In this document: in pieces, positions 44,249 through 52,197 of the stretch | How the letters are laid out: every line of letters begins with the position of its first letter | Position numbering within the stretch: the first letter of the stretch is position 1 | Source of the DNA: SPCO01 sp964579825 | GTDB taxonomy: Bacteria > Chloroflexota > Limnocylindria > Limnocylindrales > CSP1-4 | NCBI GenBank assembly: GCA_964579825.1 | Contig: CAZOHT010000019.1 | Coordinates: forward strand, 3,915 to 67,914 | Length of the DNA: 64,000 bases | Direction: 5' to 3' | Made by a program: the position numbers and the translations under genes | Notes under the pieces: model-generated | The model's input: the letters and a program-made list of their open reading frames with translations, nothing else | Told to the model about the DNA's origin: nothing | Databases searched by the model: none

Positions 44249-46342
44249 ATGACGATGAAGAGTGTCGACCTCCCCCACCTCCGCAGCGTCGTGCTGACCG
44301 GTCACGTCGGATCCGGCAAGACGACGCTCGCCGAACAGTTGCTGTTCAGCGCCGGGGCGATCCCGCGGTTGGGGCGAGTCGACGACGGGACGGCCCACCT
44401 CGACTTCGAGCCCGAGGAGCAGAAGCGACGCGAGTCGCTGAGCCTGGCCGTCGGGACGTTCGAGCGCGACGGGACGCGGATCTCGCTGGTCGATACGCCG
44501 GGCTACCCGGACTTCATCGCGGACGTCATCGAGGGCTTCGCGGCGGCGGACGGCGCGCTGTTCGTCATGGACGCCTCGGGCAGCGTCGAGGCCGGGCTGG
44601 AGCAGGCCGTGGCGCTCGGCCGGGCGACCGGGACGGCCGCCTGCTTCTTCATCAACAAGTCGGACCGCGAGAACGCCGACCCGACGGCCGCGCTCGACAA
44701 GCTTCGGGCCGCGTTCGGCAACAAGATCGCCCCCATCCAGCTGGCCATCGGGGCCGCCGATTCGTTCAAGGGGTACGTGGATCTGGTCCACAACAAGGCG
44801 TACGAGTGGGATGGCAAGACCGAGGTGGAGATCCCCATCCCGGCCGACCTGGCCGATGAGGTCGTCCGGCGACGAGACCAGCTCCTCGAGGCCGCCTCGG
44901 AGGCGGATGACGATGTGCTCGCCAAGTACCTCGACGGCGAGACGATCACGGATCCCGAACTCGAGGCCTGCCTGCGCAAGGGCGTCAAGGACTCGGTGCT
45001 CGCGCCGGTCCTGCTCGGCAGTGCCACGAAGGGGATCGGCCTGCGCGGCCTGCTTGACGCGATCGTCCGCTACCTGCCCTCCCCTGCCGACGAGGCTCCG
45101 GTCCAGGCCGCCGACAAGGCGGGCAAGACCGTCGAGATCGCGGCGGACGAGAACGGCCCGCTCCTCGTTCGCGTGTTCAAGACGACCGCAGACCCGTTCG
45201 TCGGTCGACTGACGTACCTGCGGGTCCTGTCAGGCACGCTCCGTTCGCAGGCGCACGTCTGGAACGCGACCCAGGGGGCCGACGAGCGGATCGGGCAACT
45301 GCTGCTCCTGCACGGCAAGGAGCAGGAACCGATCGGCGAACTGAAGGCCGGTGAGATCGGCGCCATCGCCAAGCTGACCGTGACCGAGACTGGCGACACG
45401 CTGTCGGAACAGGCCGCTCCGCTGACCCTGGCGCCGCTCGAATTCCCCGCGCCGTCGCTGGTGGTGGCCATCGAGCCGGTGTCGAAGGGTGACCTCGACA
45501 AGATGGGTCCGGCGCTCGCCCGGATGCTCGAGGAGGAGCCGACCGTCCGCCTTGAGCGTTCGCCCATCGGCGAACAGGTCCTGCGCACGATGGGCGAGGC
45601 CCACACCGCGGTCATCATCGAGCGGCTGAAGCGCAAGTTCGGCGCGGCGATCGCCACGCACACCCCGCGCGTCCCGTACAAGGAGACCATCCGCGGCAAG
45701 ACCCAGGTCCACGGCCGCTACAAGAAGCAGACCGGCGGCCACGGCATGTTCGGCGACGTGTGGCTGGAGCTCGAGCCGAACCCGGATGGCGGAGTCGTCT
45801 TCGCGGAGCGCGTCGTCGGTGGGGCGGTCCCGAAGGGGTTCTTCGCGGGTGTCGAGAAGGGCATCCGCGAAGCGGCTGCCGAGGGCGTCTTCGCGGGCTA
45901 TCCCCTCTCGGACATCAAGGCGACCTTGTACGACGGCTCGTTCCACCCGGTCGACTCGAACGAGATGGCCTTCAAGATCGCCGCGTCCATGGCGCTCAAG
46001 GACGGCGTCCACAACGCCAAGCCCGCGCTCATGGAGCCGATCATGGCCGTCACGATCCGGGTCCCGGAGGCCTACATGGGCGAGGTCAACCGCGACCTCA
46101 ACGGCCGGCGCGGCCGGGTGCTCGGGATGGACTCCGATGGTGGGATGCAGGTCATCACGGCCCACGTCCCCCAGGCCGAGTTGTTCAGCTACGCCACGGA
46201 GCTCCGGTCACTGACCCACGGTCGCGGCACCTTCAGCGCCGAGCTCGATCACTACGACGACGTCCCCGGCCACATCGCCGAGAAGGTCATCGAGGTCCAC
46301 CGCAAGGAACTCGAGGCAGCCGGCGGCCACGGCGGTCACTGA
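44249..46342 (+). CDS. Elongation factor G paralogue (FusA2-like translational GTPase)
   Basis: A 697-residue EF-G-like protein. G1 is GHVGSGKT (18-25) instead of the canonical AHIDAGKT, G3 is DTPGYPDF (81-88), G4 NKSD (135-138). Switch I lacks RGITI and reads KRRESLSLAVG. Domains II-V are complete (TKGIGLRGLLDAI; YKKQTGGHGMFGDVWLE; ESLP-like DGGMQVITAHVPQAEL). Such EF-G II/FusA2 proteins may act in special translocation, recycling or stress. A canonical EF-G should be elsewhere. I prefer ATG 44249 (AGAAGGA site upstream) to ATG 44183 because of promoter position. Confidence 0.88.
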   Translation: MTMKSVDLPHLRSVVLTGHVGSGKTTLAEQLLFSAGAIPRLGRVDDGTAHLDFEPEEQKRRESLSLAVGTFERDGTRISLVDTPGYPDFIADVIEGFAAADGALFVMDASGSVEAGLEQAVALGRATGTAACFFINKSDRENADPTAALDKLRAAFGNKIAPIQLAIGAADSFKGYVDLVHNKAYEWDGKTEVEIPIPADLADEVVRRRDQLLEAASEADDDVLAKYLDGETITDPELEACLRKGVKDSVLAPVLLGSATKGIGLRGLLDAIVRYLPSPADEAPVQAADKAGKTVEIAADENGPLLVRVFKTTADPFVGRLTYLRVLSGTLRSQAHVWNATQGADERIGQLLLLHGKEQEPIGELKAGEIGAIAKLTVTETGDTLSEQAAPLTLAPLEFPAPSLVVAIEPVSKGDLDKMGPALARMLEEEPTVRLERSPIGEQVLRTMGEAHTAVIIERLKRKFGAAIATHTPRVPYKETIRGKTQVHGRYKKQTGGHGMFGDVWLELEPNPDGGVVFAERVVGGAVPKGFFAGVEKGIREAAAEGVFAGYPLSDIKATLYDGSFHPVDSNEMAFKIAASMALKDGVHNAKPALMEPIMAVTIRVPEAYMGEVNRDLNGRRGRVLGMDSDGGMQVITAHVPQAELFSYATELRSLTHGRGTFSAELDHYDDVPGHIAEKVIEVHRKELEAAGGHGGH

Positions 46343-46575
46343 GAGGGTCTCCGGGCCGACATCTCGATTGTGTCCGCGAAGTCCAGCGAGCCCCAAGGAA
46401 TCCGCGGCCGACCACGGCGGCTGACCACGGCGGTTTCCTGCCATTCGTCCATCTGGCGAACCTTGGACCCAGGATCAGACTGATCCGGAGCGGTCACCTC
46501 GGCCCGCCGCCCCCTCACTGAGCGTGCGATGTCGACCACGTCGCCCTCCTCGGGGGTCCGCGGCTCCCTGGACAC
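46336..46575 (-). CDS. Doubtful small hypothetical ORF
   Basis: A GTG at 46575 opens 79 codons whose stop overlaps the end of the EF-G paralogue by seven bases. It reads REPRTPEEGDVVDIARSVRG at the start and EWQETAVVSRRGRPRIPWGS near the end, which looks protein-like but has many codons ending in A or T, unlike its neighbours. The 13-base direct repeat of GACCACGGCGG (46410 and 46423) lies within it. No ribosome site is evident; an in-frame ATG 22 codons upstream (about 46641) is an alternative. It belongs to no family I recognise and may be foreign or spurious. Confidence 0.3.
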   Translation of the reverse strand: MSREPRTPEEGDVVDIARSVRGRRAEVTAPDQSDPGSKVRQMDEWQETAVVSRRGRPRIPWGSLDFADTIEMSARRPSQ

Positions 46576-46673
46576 GGCCAGTGCACCGTCCAACGTGTAG
46601 CACGTGGAGATCTGGCACGAATGCCGTGGTCCAAGCATCCCGTCGAGCCGTGGGATCGCCGTCAGCGCGCCGT

Positions 46674-46773
46674 GCGCCCTCGAGACGCAAGGCACGTGGC
46701 GCCTTCGAGACGCAAGGCACGTGGCGCCCTCGAGACGCAAAGGACGTGGCGCCCCCGAGACGCGAGGCACTCG
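46674..46773 (+). repeat. Four tandem copies of a 25-bp unit
   Basis: Units start at 46674, 46699, 46724 and 46749. The first three differ by one to three bases and the fourth by a few more. Each unit has GCGCC at the start, CGAGACGC in the middle and GGCACGTG or close at the end, so palindromic words GGCGCC, CTCGAG and CACGTG recur. There are no spacers, so this is not CRISPR. The block sits in a 564-base convergent intergenic region (46343-46906) that otherwise holds only a doubtful ORF. Confidence 0.85.
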
Positions 46774-46906
46774 GCTGGACCGTGAACCGTCGACGCCTCG
46801 AGCTGCCGGCCAGCTGCGGCGTCTCACGAGTGACCATGACCTGCACGAGGGTCATCCGCGGAATCAGGCAGCGAGGTCGGACTAGCGTCGGATCGGGCGG
46901 CTTCCG

Positions 46907-47662
46907 TCAAGCCCGGCGAGCGATCGTCTCCTGGATCGCCAGATGGAGATCCATCGAACCGTCGAGGAGCGCTCGGCCGACGATGGCGCCGGCGCAACCG
47001 AGACCCCGGACGGCCAGCAGGTCGTCGATCGTGGCGATCCCGCCCGATGCGATGACGCGTCCCGCGTCCAGCGCGATCATCCGTTCGTAGAGGGCGAGGT
47101 CCGGACCGTCCAACAGTCCGTCGCGCTCGATCGCGGTCACCTCGAAGGTCGTCACCCCGACGTCAGCCAGGCGCCTGATGGCCTCGACGGCATCGATGCC
47201 CCCCGAGCCCTCAGCCCAGCCGTGCCCGACGGCGAGTCCGTCGCGGACGTCGATGGCGACCGCGATCCGATCAGCGCCATGTGCGGCGACGAGGTCGTCC
47301 GCGAAGGACGGATCGCGGAGCGCCGCCGTGCCTACCACCGCCCGGGCCGCTCCTCGATCCAGGACGGCCGCCACGGACACCGCCGATCGCAGACCCCCAG
47401 CTGCCTCGACCCGCATCCGCTCCCCCACCGCTCCGACGATCGCCGTGACCACCGCGCCGTTCACGGGCCCTCCGCTCCTCGCGCCATCCAGGTCCACGAC
47501 GTGGAGCCACCGCGCCCCGGCATCGGCAAAGCCACGGGCGACCGCCACGGGGTCGTCGTCATAGACCGTCTCGCGCGCGAAGTCGCCCTGCTGGAGGCGA
47601 ACGACCTTGCCGTCGCGCAGGTCGATCGCTGGCAGGATCTCGAACGTCGTTGCGGGTGACAC
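46907..47662 (-). CDS. hisA: Phosphoribosylformimino-AICAR ribotide isomerase HisA
   Basis: A 251-residue TIM barrel for the fourth histidine step. The opening ILPAIDLRDGKVVRLQQGD carries the first catalytic Asp, VAIDVRDG the second, and the phosphate-binding loops are AAGGLRS and ASGGIATIDD. It is transcribed away from the other his genes. The start is taken as GTG 47662 because a minus-strand TATCAT ends six bases before it; an in-frame ATG eight codons upstream (47686) would lie upstream of that -10. Confidence 0.94.
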   Translation of the reverse strand: MSPATTFEILPAIDLRDGKVVRLQQGDFARETVYDDDPVAVARGFADAGARWLHVVDLDGARSGGPVNGAVVTAIVGAVGERMRVEAAGGLRSAVSVAAVLDRGAARAVVGTAALRDPSFADDLVAAHGADRIAVAIDVRDGLAVGHGWAEGSGGIDAVEAIRRLADVGVTTFEVTAIERDGLLDGPDLALYERMIALDAGRVIASGGIATIDDLLAVRGLGCAGAIVGRALLDGSMDLHLAIQETIARRA

Positions 47663-47674
47663 GTCAGCATGATA
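47663..47674 (-). promoter_or_regulatory. Candidate leaderless promoter of hisA
   Basis: Minus-strand TATCAT (47674-47669) ends six bases before GTG 47662. It adjoins the ACGCTA repeats shared with the divergent yerC-his operon. Confidence 0.5.
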
Positions 47675-47684
47675 TCGTAGTAGC

Positions 47685-47709
47685 ACGCTAATACGCTAGC
47701 AGAACGCTA
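47685..47709 (+). promoter_or_regulatory. Candidate YerC/TrpR-type operator: three ACGCTA repeats
   Basis: ACGCTA occurs at 47685, 47693 and 47704, between the divergent hisA and yerC starts and directly upstream of yerC, with a palindromic GCTAGC at 47695-47700. The words resemble the CTAG-containing half-sites recognised by TrpR. A TrpR-like protein encoded next door could bind here and control both halves of the his regulon. Confidence 0.4.
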
Positions 47710-47724
47710 TGGAGGGCCAGACCC

Positions 47725-48012
47725 ATGGCCGACGACTGGAAGACACCCGACGCGGAAGCGTTGTTCACGGCGATCGGTTCGCTCGATGGGCTCGAGGAGA
47801 CCGAGCGGTTCTTCCGCGATCTGTGCACGCTGACCGAACTCCGCGACCTCTCGCAACGCTGGGCCGTCGCCCGGCTCCTGGACCAGGGCCTCCACTACGC
47901 CGAGATCTCGACGCTGACCGGGGCCAGCACGGCCACCATCACGCGTATCGCCTCCTGGCTGAACCACGGCGAAGGCGGCTACCGCGCGGTCCTGGACAAG
48001 GCAAGGGCGTGA
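47725..48012 (+). CDS. yerC: YerC/YecD family TrpR-related DNA-binding protein
   Basis: A 95-residue all-helical protein of the TrpR superfamily: a dimerisation segment TPDAEALFTAIGSLDGLEETERFFRDLC and the helix-turn-helix RDLSQRWAVARLLDQGLHYAEIS, then LTGASTATITRIASWLNHG. The S-x-x-T-I-x-R-I recognition helix is conserved. YerC is often linked to his or trp genes, suggesting amino-acid-responsive repression. The stop overlaps hisG (GTGA), so it is the first gene of the his operon. ATG 47725; an ATG at 47709 is out of frame. Confidence 0.9.
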   Translation: MADDWKTPDAEALFTAIGSLDGLEETERFFRDLCTLTELRDLSQRWAVARLLDQGLHYAEISTLTGASTATITRIASWLNHGEGGYRAVLDKARA

Positions 48013-48869
48013 GCGAGCGCCTGCGCCTGGCCGTCCCGAACAAGGGCCGGATGGTCGAACCGACGCTGCGCCTGCTCCATGATGCGGGCCTCGTCTTCGA
48101 GGAACACGATCGGAGTCTGGTCGCCCGTGTCCAGAACTTCGACCTCGACATCCTGTTCGTCCGCACGAACGACGTGATCGAGTTCGTCGGCGACGGCGTG
48201 GCCGACCTCGGGATCACCGGCGTTGATCTGCTGAGCGAATCGGGAGCGAGCCTCCCCCGCGTCCGCGACCTCGGATACGGTCGCTGCCGCCTCGCCGCCG
48301 CGGTGCCCACCGACAGCGCCTATCGGACGATCCAGGACCTGGCCGGGCTTCGCGTCGCGACCGCCCACCCGAACACCACCCGGCGCTTCTTCGCCGATCA
48401 GGGGATCGATGTCGATGTCGTCCCGATCTCCGGGGCCGTGGAGGTGGCGCCACGGCTCGGCCTGGCCGAGGCCATCGTGGACCTCGTGTCCACCGGCTCC
48501 ACCCTGGTCATGAACGGCCTCCGCCAGGTCGGCGACGTGCTGGCCAGCGAGGCGATCCTGGTCGCCAACCCGAACGCCGATCCGTCCCGGGCCGCCGAGC
48601 TCGAAGCCATCGACACGATGCTGAGCGCCGTCCTGGCCGCTCGAGGTCGCAAGTACCTGATGATGAATGCCCCGGCCGGGCGCCAGGCCGATCTCGAACG
48701 GCTCCTGCCGTCGCTCGAGTCCCCCACGGTCATCCCCCTGGCGCACGACGGGATGATCGCCATCCATTCGGTCGTCGGGGCAGACGAAGTCTGGGGCCTG
48801 CTGCCGCGGCTGAAGGCGGCCGGGGCGTCCGGGATCCTCGTCCTGCCGATCGAGAAGATCGTCGCGTGA
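48009..48869 (+). CDS. hisG: ATP phosphoribosyltransferase HisG (long form)
   Basis: A 286-residue HisG catalysing the first committed step from ATP and PRPP. Motifs are RLAVPNKGRMVEPT, VRTNDVIEFVGDGVADLGITG and the PRPP loop DLVSTGSTLVMNGL. The C-terminal about 80 residues (AARGRKYLMMNAP ... IPLAHDGMIAIHSVVGADEVWGLLPRLKAAGASGILV) form the ACT-like regulatory domain that binds histidine, so the enzyme should be feedback-inhibited without HisZ. GTG start coupled to yerC. Confidence 0.95.
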   Translation: MSERLRLAVPNKGRMVEPTLRLLHDAGLVFEEHDRSLVARVQNFDLDILFVRTNDVIEFVGDGVADLGITGVDLLSESGASLPRVRDLGYGRCRLAAAVPTDSAYRTIQDLAGLRVATAHPNTTRRFFADQGIDVDVVPISGAVEVAPRLGLAEAIVDLVSTGSTLVMNGLRQVGDVLASEAILVANPNADPSRAAELEAIDTMLSAVLAARGRKYLMMNAPAGRQADLERLLPSLESPTVIPLAHDGMIAIHSVVGADEVWGLLPRLKAAGASGILVLPIEKIVA

Positions 48870-50230
48870 CGGCCACCGTGCGTCCGTTCGATCCGACCAC
48901 GGACATCCGGCGCCTGGACCTGACGGCCGTGGCCACGGGCGATCCCGAGGCCATCCGCGAGCGCGCCGCACTCATCCGTCGTGGCGCCGTCCCGGATCCG
49001 GCGGTACGTGACGCCGCCCGCGAGACGCTTGCAGCCGTCCGCGCCGAGGGCGACCTCGCCGTCCGAGCCGCGAACGCCCGAGTCGGCGGCGGCCGGCCCG
49101 ATGGTCGGCTGGTCCTCACGGCCTCGGAGCTCCGAGACGCCACCGGCAGGCTGGAGCCGGCTGTCAGGACCGCCCTCGATCAGGCCATCGATCACGTCCG
49201 TCGCTTCGCCGAGACCCAGCGCCCCGGGTCCACCACGACCGTCGTCGCTCCCGGCATCGAGATCGAACGCCGCTGGACGCCGATCACCGCCGTCGGCTGC
49301 TACGTGCCAGGCGGCTCGGCGCCGTACCCGTCGTCCCTGGTCATGACCGTGGTGCCGGCCAAGGTCGCCGGCGTCGAACGGATCGTCGTGGCGACGCCCG
49401 CCGACCGTGCCGGCGCCATCCACCCGGTGCTCCTCGGCGCGGCGGGCCTGTTGGGCGTGGACGCGCTCGTGGTGGCGGGCGGAGCCCAGGCCATCGGCGC
49501 CCTGGCGTACGGGTTGCCGGAGGCGGGACTCCTCCCCGTGGATCGGATCGTCGGGCCCGGCAACGCGTGGGTCACGGCCGCCAAGCTCGAGGTCTCCGGC
49601 GAGGTCGGCATCGACCTGCCTGCCGGGCCGTCCGAGGGCATGGTCCTCGCCGACGCATCCGCGGACGCTCGGTTCGTCGCGGCCGACCTCATCACGCAGG
49701 CCGAGCACGGGCCGGACTCGCCGGCCCTGCTGGTCACGACGGACCCCCGGTTCGCGGACCTCGTCCTGACCGAAGTCGGCCGCCTTCTGACCGGAGCCGC
49801 TCGTCGGGACATCCTGGAGCGAGCCCTGGCCGACCACGGGCGGGTCATCCTCGCACCGACGCTCGACGCCGCCGTGGAGTTCGCGAATGCGTACGCGCCG
49901 GAACATCTCTCGGTGGATGTCGAGCCATCGGAGCCGACCGTCGCGCGCCTTCGCAACGCCGGATCCCTGTTCGTCGGACGGTGGGCACCCGAATCCGCCG
50001 GTGACTACGCGACCGGCGCCAACCACGTCCTGCCGACGGGCGGCCTCGCTCGCGCGTCGGGCGGGCTCTCGGTCGAGGCCTACGGCAAGTTCACCCAGGT
50101 CCAGCGAGTCACGCGCGAGGGGCTCGCTTCCATCCGCACGACCGTCGCCACGCTGGCGGACGCCGAGGGCCTGACCGCACACCGTGACGCGGTCCTGGCC
50201 CGGTTCGCCGACCCGGAGGCGGTCCGATGA
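48866..50230 (+). CDS. hisD: Histidinol dehydrogenase HisD
   Basis: A 454-residue zinc enzyme that oxidises histidinol to histidine in two NAD-dependent steps. Landmarks are VGCYVPGGSAPYPSSLVMTVVPAKVAGV, VGPGNAWVTAAKLEVSGEVGID with AGPSEGM, DLITQAEHGPDSPALLVT, and near the C-terminus YAPEHLSVD (zinc His) and HVLPTGGLARASGGLSV. GTG start overlapping hisG by four bases. The N-terminal 25 residues are a variable extension. Confidence 0.95.
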   Translation: MTATVRPFDPTTDIRRLDLTAVATGDPEAIRERAALIRRGAVPDPAVRDAARETLAAVRAEGDLAVRAANARVGGGRPDGRLVLTASELRDATGRLEPAVRTALDQAIDHVRRFAETQRPGSTTTVVAPGIEIERRWTPITAVGCYVPGGSAPYPSSLVMTVVPAKVAGVERIVVATPADRAGAIHPVLLGAAGLLGVDALVVAGGAQAIGALAYGLPEAGLLPVDRIVGPGNAWVTAAKLEVSGEVGIDLPAGPSEGMVLADASADARFVAADLITQAEHGPDSPALLVTTDPRFADLVLTEVGRLLTGAARRDILERALADHGRVILAPTLDAAVEFANAYAPEHLSVDVEPSEPTVARLRNAGSLFVGRWAPESAGDYATGANHVLPTGGLARASGGLSVEAYGKFTQVQRVTREGLASIRTTVATLADAEGLTAHRDAVLARFADPEAVR

Positions 50231-50979
50231 GCCCGACGCCCGTCACCTACACCGCGCCAGGCGAGCCCGCCAGGTACAGCTGGGAGGCGACCAACGAGGA
50301 GGTCGCCGCGCGCTACGGCGTTCCCGTCGAGTCGATCGTCCGCTTCGACCTCAACACGTCGCCCGCGCCGCCCGCGCTCATCGAGCGACTCCTCGCCGCC
50401 GGTCGGTTCGTGGCCCCGCTGTCCGAGTATCCGCCGGCCGACTACGGTCGCCTGATCGCGGCCGCCGCCGCTCGATACGGGGTCAGCCCCACGGAGCTCA
50501 TCGTCGGGGCTGGTGCCGACGAGATCCTCGACATCATCACCAAGGCGTTCCTGCCAGTCGGTGGATCGGCGGTCGTGCCCGTCCCGACCTACGCGATGTA
50601 CCGCGTGGATACGGAGCAGCGTGGCGCGACGGTGGTCGCCGTTCCCCGGCTGCGCGACCGCGACTGGACCTTGGACCTGCCCGCGACGCGTGCCGCCGCT
50701 CGTACCGCCGACCTCGTCTGGCTGTGCAGCCCGAACAACCCCACCGCGATGCCCGAGCCGGATGGTGCGATCGCCGGACTCCTTGTCGGGATCCTCGCCG
50801 ATGCGATCGCCGATGGCCGAACTCCACCGATCGTCGTCCTGGACGAGGCCTACGCCGAGTTCACGGGAACTACGCTGCTCGACCTGCGCCGGGACTACCC
50901 GAACCTTATCGTCATCCGGACCGCGAGCAAGGCCTACGCGCTCGCCGGGCTTCGCGTCGGCTTCGCCATCGCCCACCCG
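50227..50979 (+). CDS. hisC: Histidinol-phosphate aminotransferase HisC, 3' part lost in assembly gap
   Basis: The first 251 residues of a fold-type I PLP aminotransferase: VRFDLNTSPAPP, YPPADYGRLIAAAAARYGV, GAGADEILDIITKAF, CSPNNPTA (PLP-contacting Asn), VVLDEAYAEF and the Schiff-base Lys in TASKAYALAGLRVGF. The family is about 350-370 residues, so roughly 100-115 residues with the substrate-binding Arg are missing behind the N run. The ATG overlaps the hisD stop (ATGA). The gene is presumably intact in the organism. Confidence 0.93.
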
Positions 50980-51079
50980 NNNNNNNNNNNNNNNNNNNNN
51001 NNNNNNNNNNNNNNNNNNNNNNNNNNNNNNNNNNNNNNNNNNNNNNNNNNNNNNNNNNNNNNNNNNNNNNNNNNNNNNN
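50980..51079. other. Assembly gap of 100 N inside the his operon
   Basis: A nominal 100-N run. Unlike the gap at 26759, its flanks share no sequence. Family lengths of HisC and HisB imply about 450 missing bases, so the placeholder underestimates the gap. Confidence 0.95.
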
Positions 51080-51562
51080 TTCTACGACCACCTGCTCGGG
51101 TCCTTCGCCCACCACGGCCTGTTCGATCTCGCCATCGCCGCCGACGGCGACCTCCAGGTCGACGAGCACCACACGGTCGAGGACGTCGCGCTCGTGCTCG
51201 GTGCCGCCCTCGCCGAAGCGCTCGGCGAGCGCGCCGGGATCGCCCGGTTCGGCGACAGCTCCGTGCCGATGGATGAAGCGCTCGCGACCGCCGTCCTCGA
51301 TGTCGGCGGTCGGCCCTATGCCGTCATCGACCTGCCGTTCCGTGGCGATCGCGTCGGGGCGCTGCCGCTCCAGCTGATCGAGCACGCCCTCGAATCGTTC
51401 GCCCGGACCTCCGGGACGACGCTTCACCTGACCGGAGCGGGGCGAAACGATCACCACCTGGCCGAGGCCGCGTTCAAGGCGCTCGGTCGGGCGCTGCGGG
51501 TGGCCTGCGAGCCGGATCCCCGCCGGACCGGCGTCGCCTCCACGAAGGGCGCCCTCGGATGA
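51080..51562 (+). CDS. hisB: Imidazoleglycerol-phosphate dehydratase HisB, 5' part lost in assembly gap
   Basis: The C-terminal 160 residues of the manganese enzyme for the seventh pathway step: FYDHLLGSFAHHGLFDL, GDLQVDEHHTVEDVALVLG (metal HH and E), RFGDSSVPMDEAL, VDLPFRG-like IDLPFRGDRVG and LTGAGRNDHHLAEAAFKALGRALR. About the first 40 residues are missing. The monofunctional form is implied, since no phosphatase domain could fit. The stop overlaps hisH (ATGA). Confidence 0.93.
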   Translation, partial: FYDHLLGSFAHHGLFDLAIAADGDLQVDEHHTVEDVALVLGAALAEALGERAGIARFGDSSVPMDEALATAVLDVGGRPYAVIDLPFRGDRVGALPLQLIEHALESFARTSGTTLHLTGAGRNDHHLAEAAFKALGRALRVACEPDPRRTGVASTKGALG

Positions 51563-52197
51563 GCGGGCGCCCGCGCATCGCGGTCGTCGACTACGGCGCC
51601 GGCAACCTCGTCAGCATCGAGCAGGCACTGACGTCGGTCGGGGCCGAGGTCCGCTTCGCGCGCGATGGCGACGCCCTGCTCGGGGCGGACGCCGTGATCG
51701 TCCCCGGCGTCGGCGCCGCCGGGTCCGCGATGGACCGGCTCGACGGCCAGGGCCTGACCGAGCCGCTCCGGGCCTGGCTGGCCGCGGATCGCCCGTTCCT
51801 CGGCATCTGCCTCGGGATGCAGCTGCTGTTCGAGTCGAGCGACGAAGACGGCGCGCGGACCCTCGGTGCACTCGCCGGCACGACCACTCGTCTTCGCGAG
51901 GCGCCCACGCTACCCCATATCGGCTGGAACCAGGCGGTCCTGCGACGCTCGCACCCGCTGTTCGACGGTCTCGCCGACGGGACCGATTTCTACTTCGTCC
52001 ACTCGTATGCCGGCGAGCCGACCGCCGACGCTGCCGGCGCCCAGGAGCTGGTGGTCGCGGAGACGACCCACGGCGACACGTTCGTGTCCGCCGTGGCCCG
52101 CGGGGCCGTTCTTGGCGTGCAGTTCCACCCCGAGCGCAGTGGGGCCGACGGCCTGCGTCTGCTCGGCAACTTCGTCGATCTCGTCCGGGCCGCCTGA
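51559..52197 (+). CDS. hisH: Imidazole glycerol phosphate synthase glutaminase subunit HisH
   Basis: A 212-residue class I glutamine amidotransferase: VVDYGAGNLVS, VPGVGAAGSAM, the nucleophile in GICLGMQLLFE and the His-x-Glu in VQFHPERSG. It supplies ammonia through the HisF barrel. It ends with a one-base overlap into hisF (TGATG), consistent with equimolar synthesis of the two subunits. Confidence 0.96.
   Translation: MSGRPRIAVVDYGAGNLVSIEQALTSVGAEVRFARDGDALLGADAVIVPGVGAAGSAMDRLDGQGLTEPLRAWLAADRPFLGICLGMQLLFESSDEDGARTLGALAGTTTRLREAPTLPHIGWNQAVLRRSHPLFDGLADGTDFYFVHSYAGEPTADAAGAQELVVAETTHGDTFVSAVARGAVLGVQFHPERSGADGLRLLGNFVDLVRAA

Noticed and set aside
46674..46773. CRISPR array
   Set aside because: The 25-bp units are directly adjacent without spacers, and no cas gene is present anywhere in the window.
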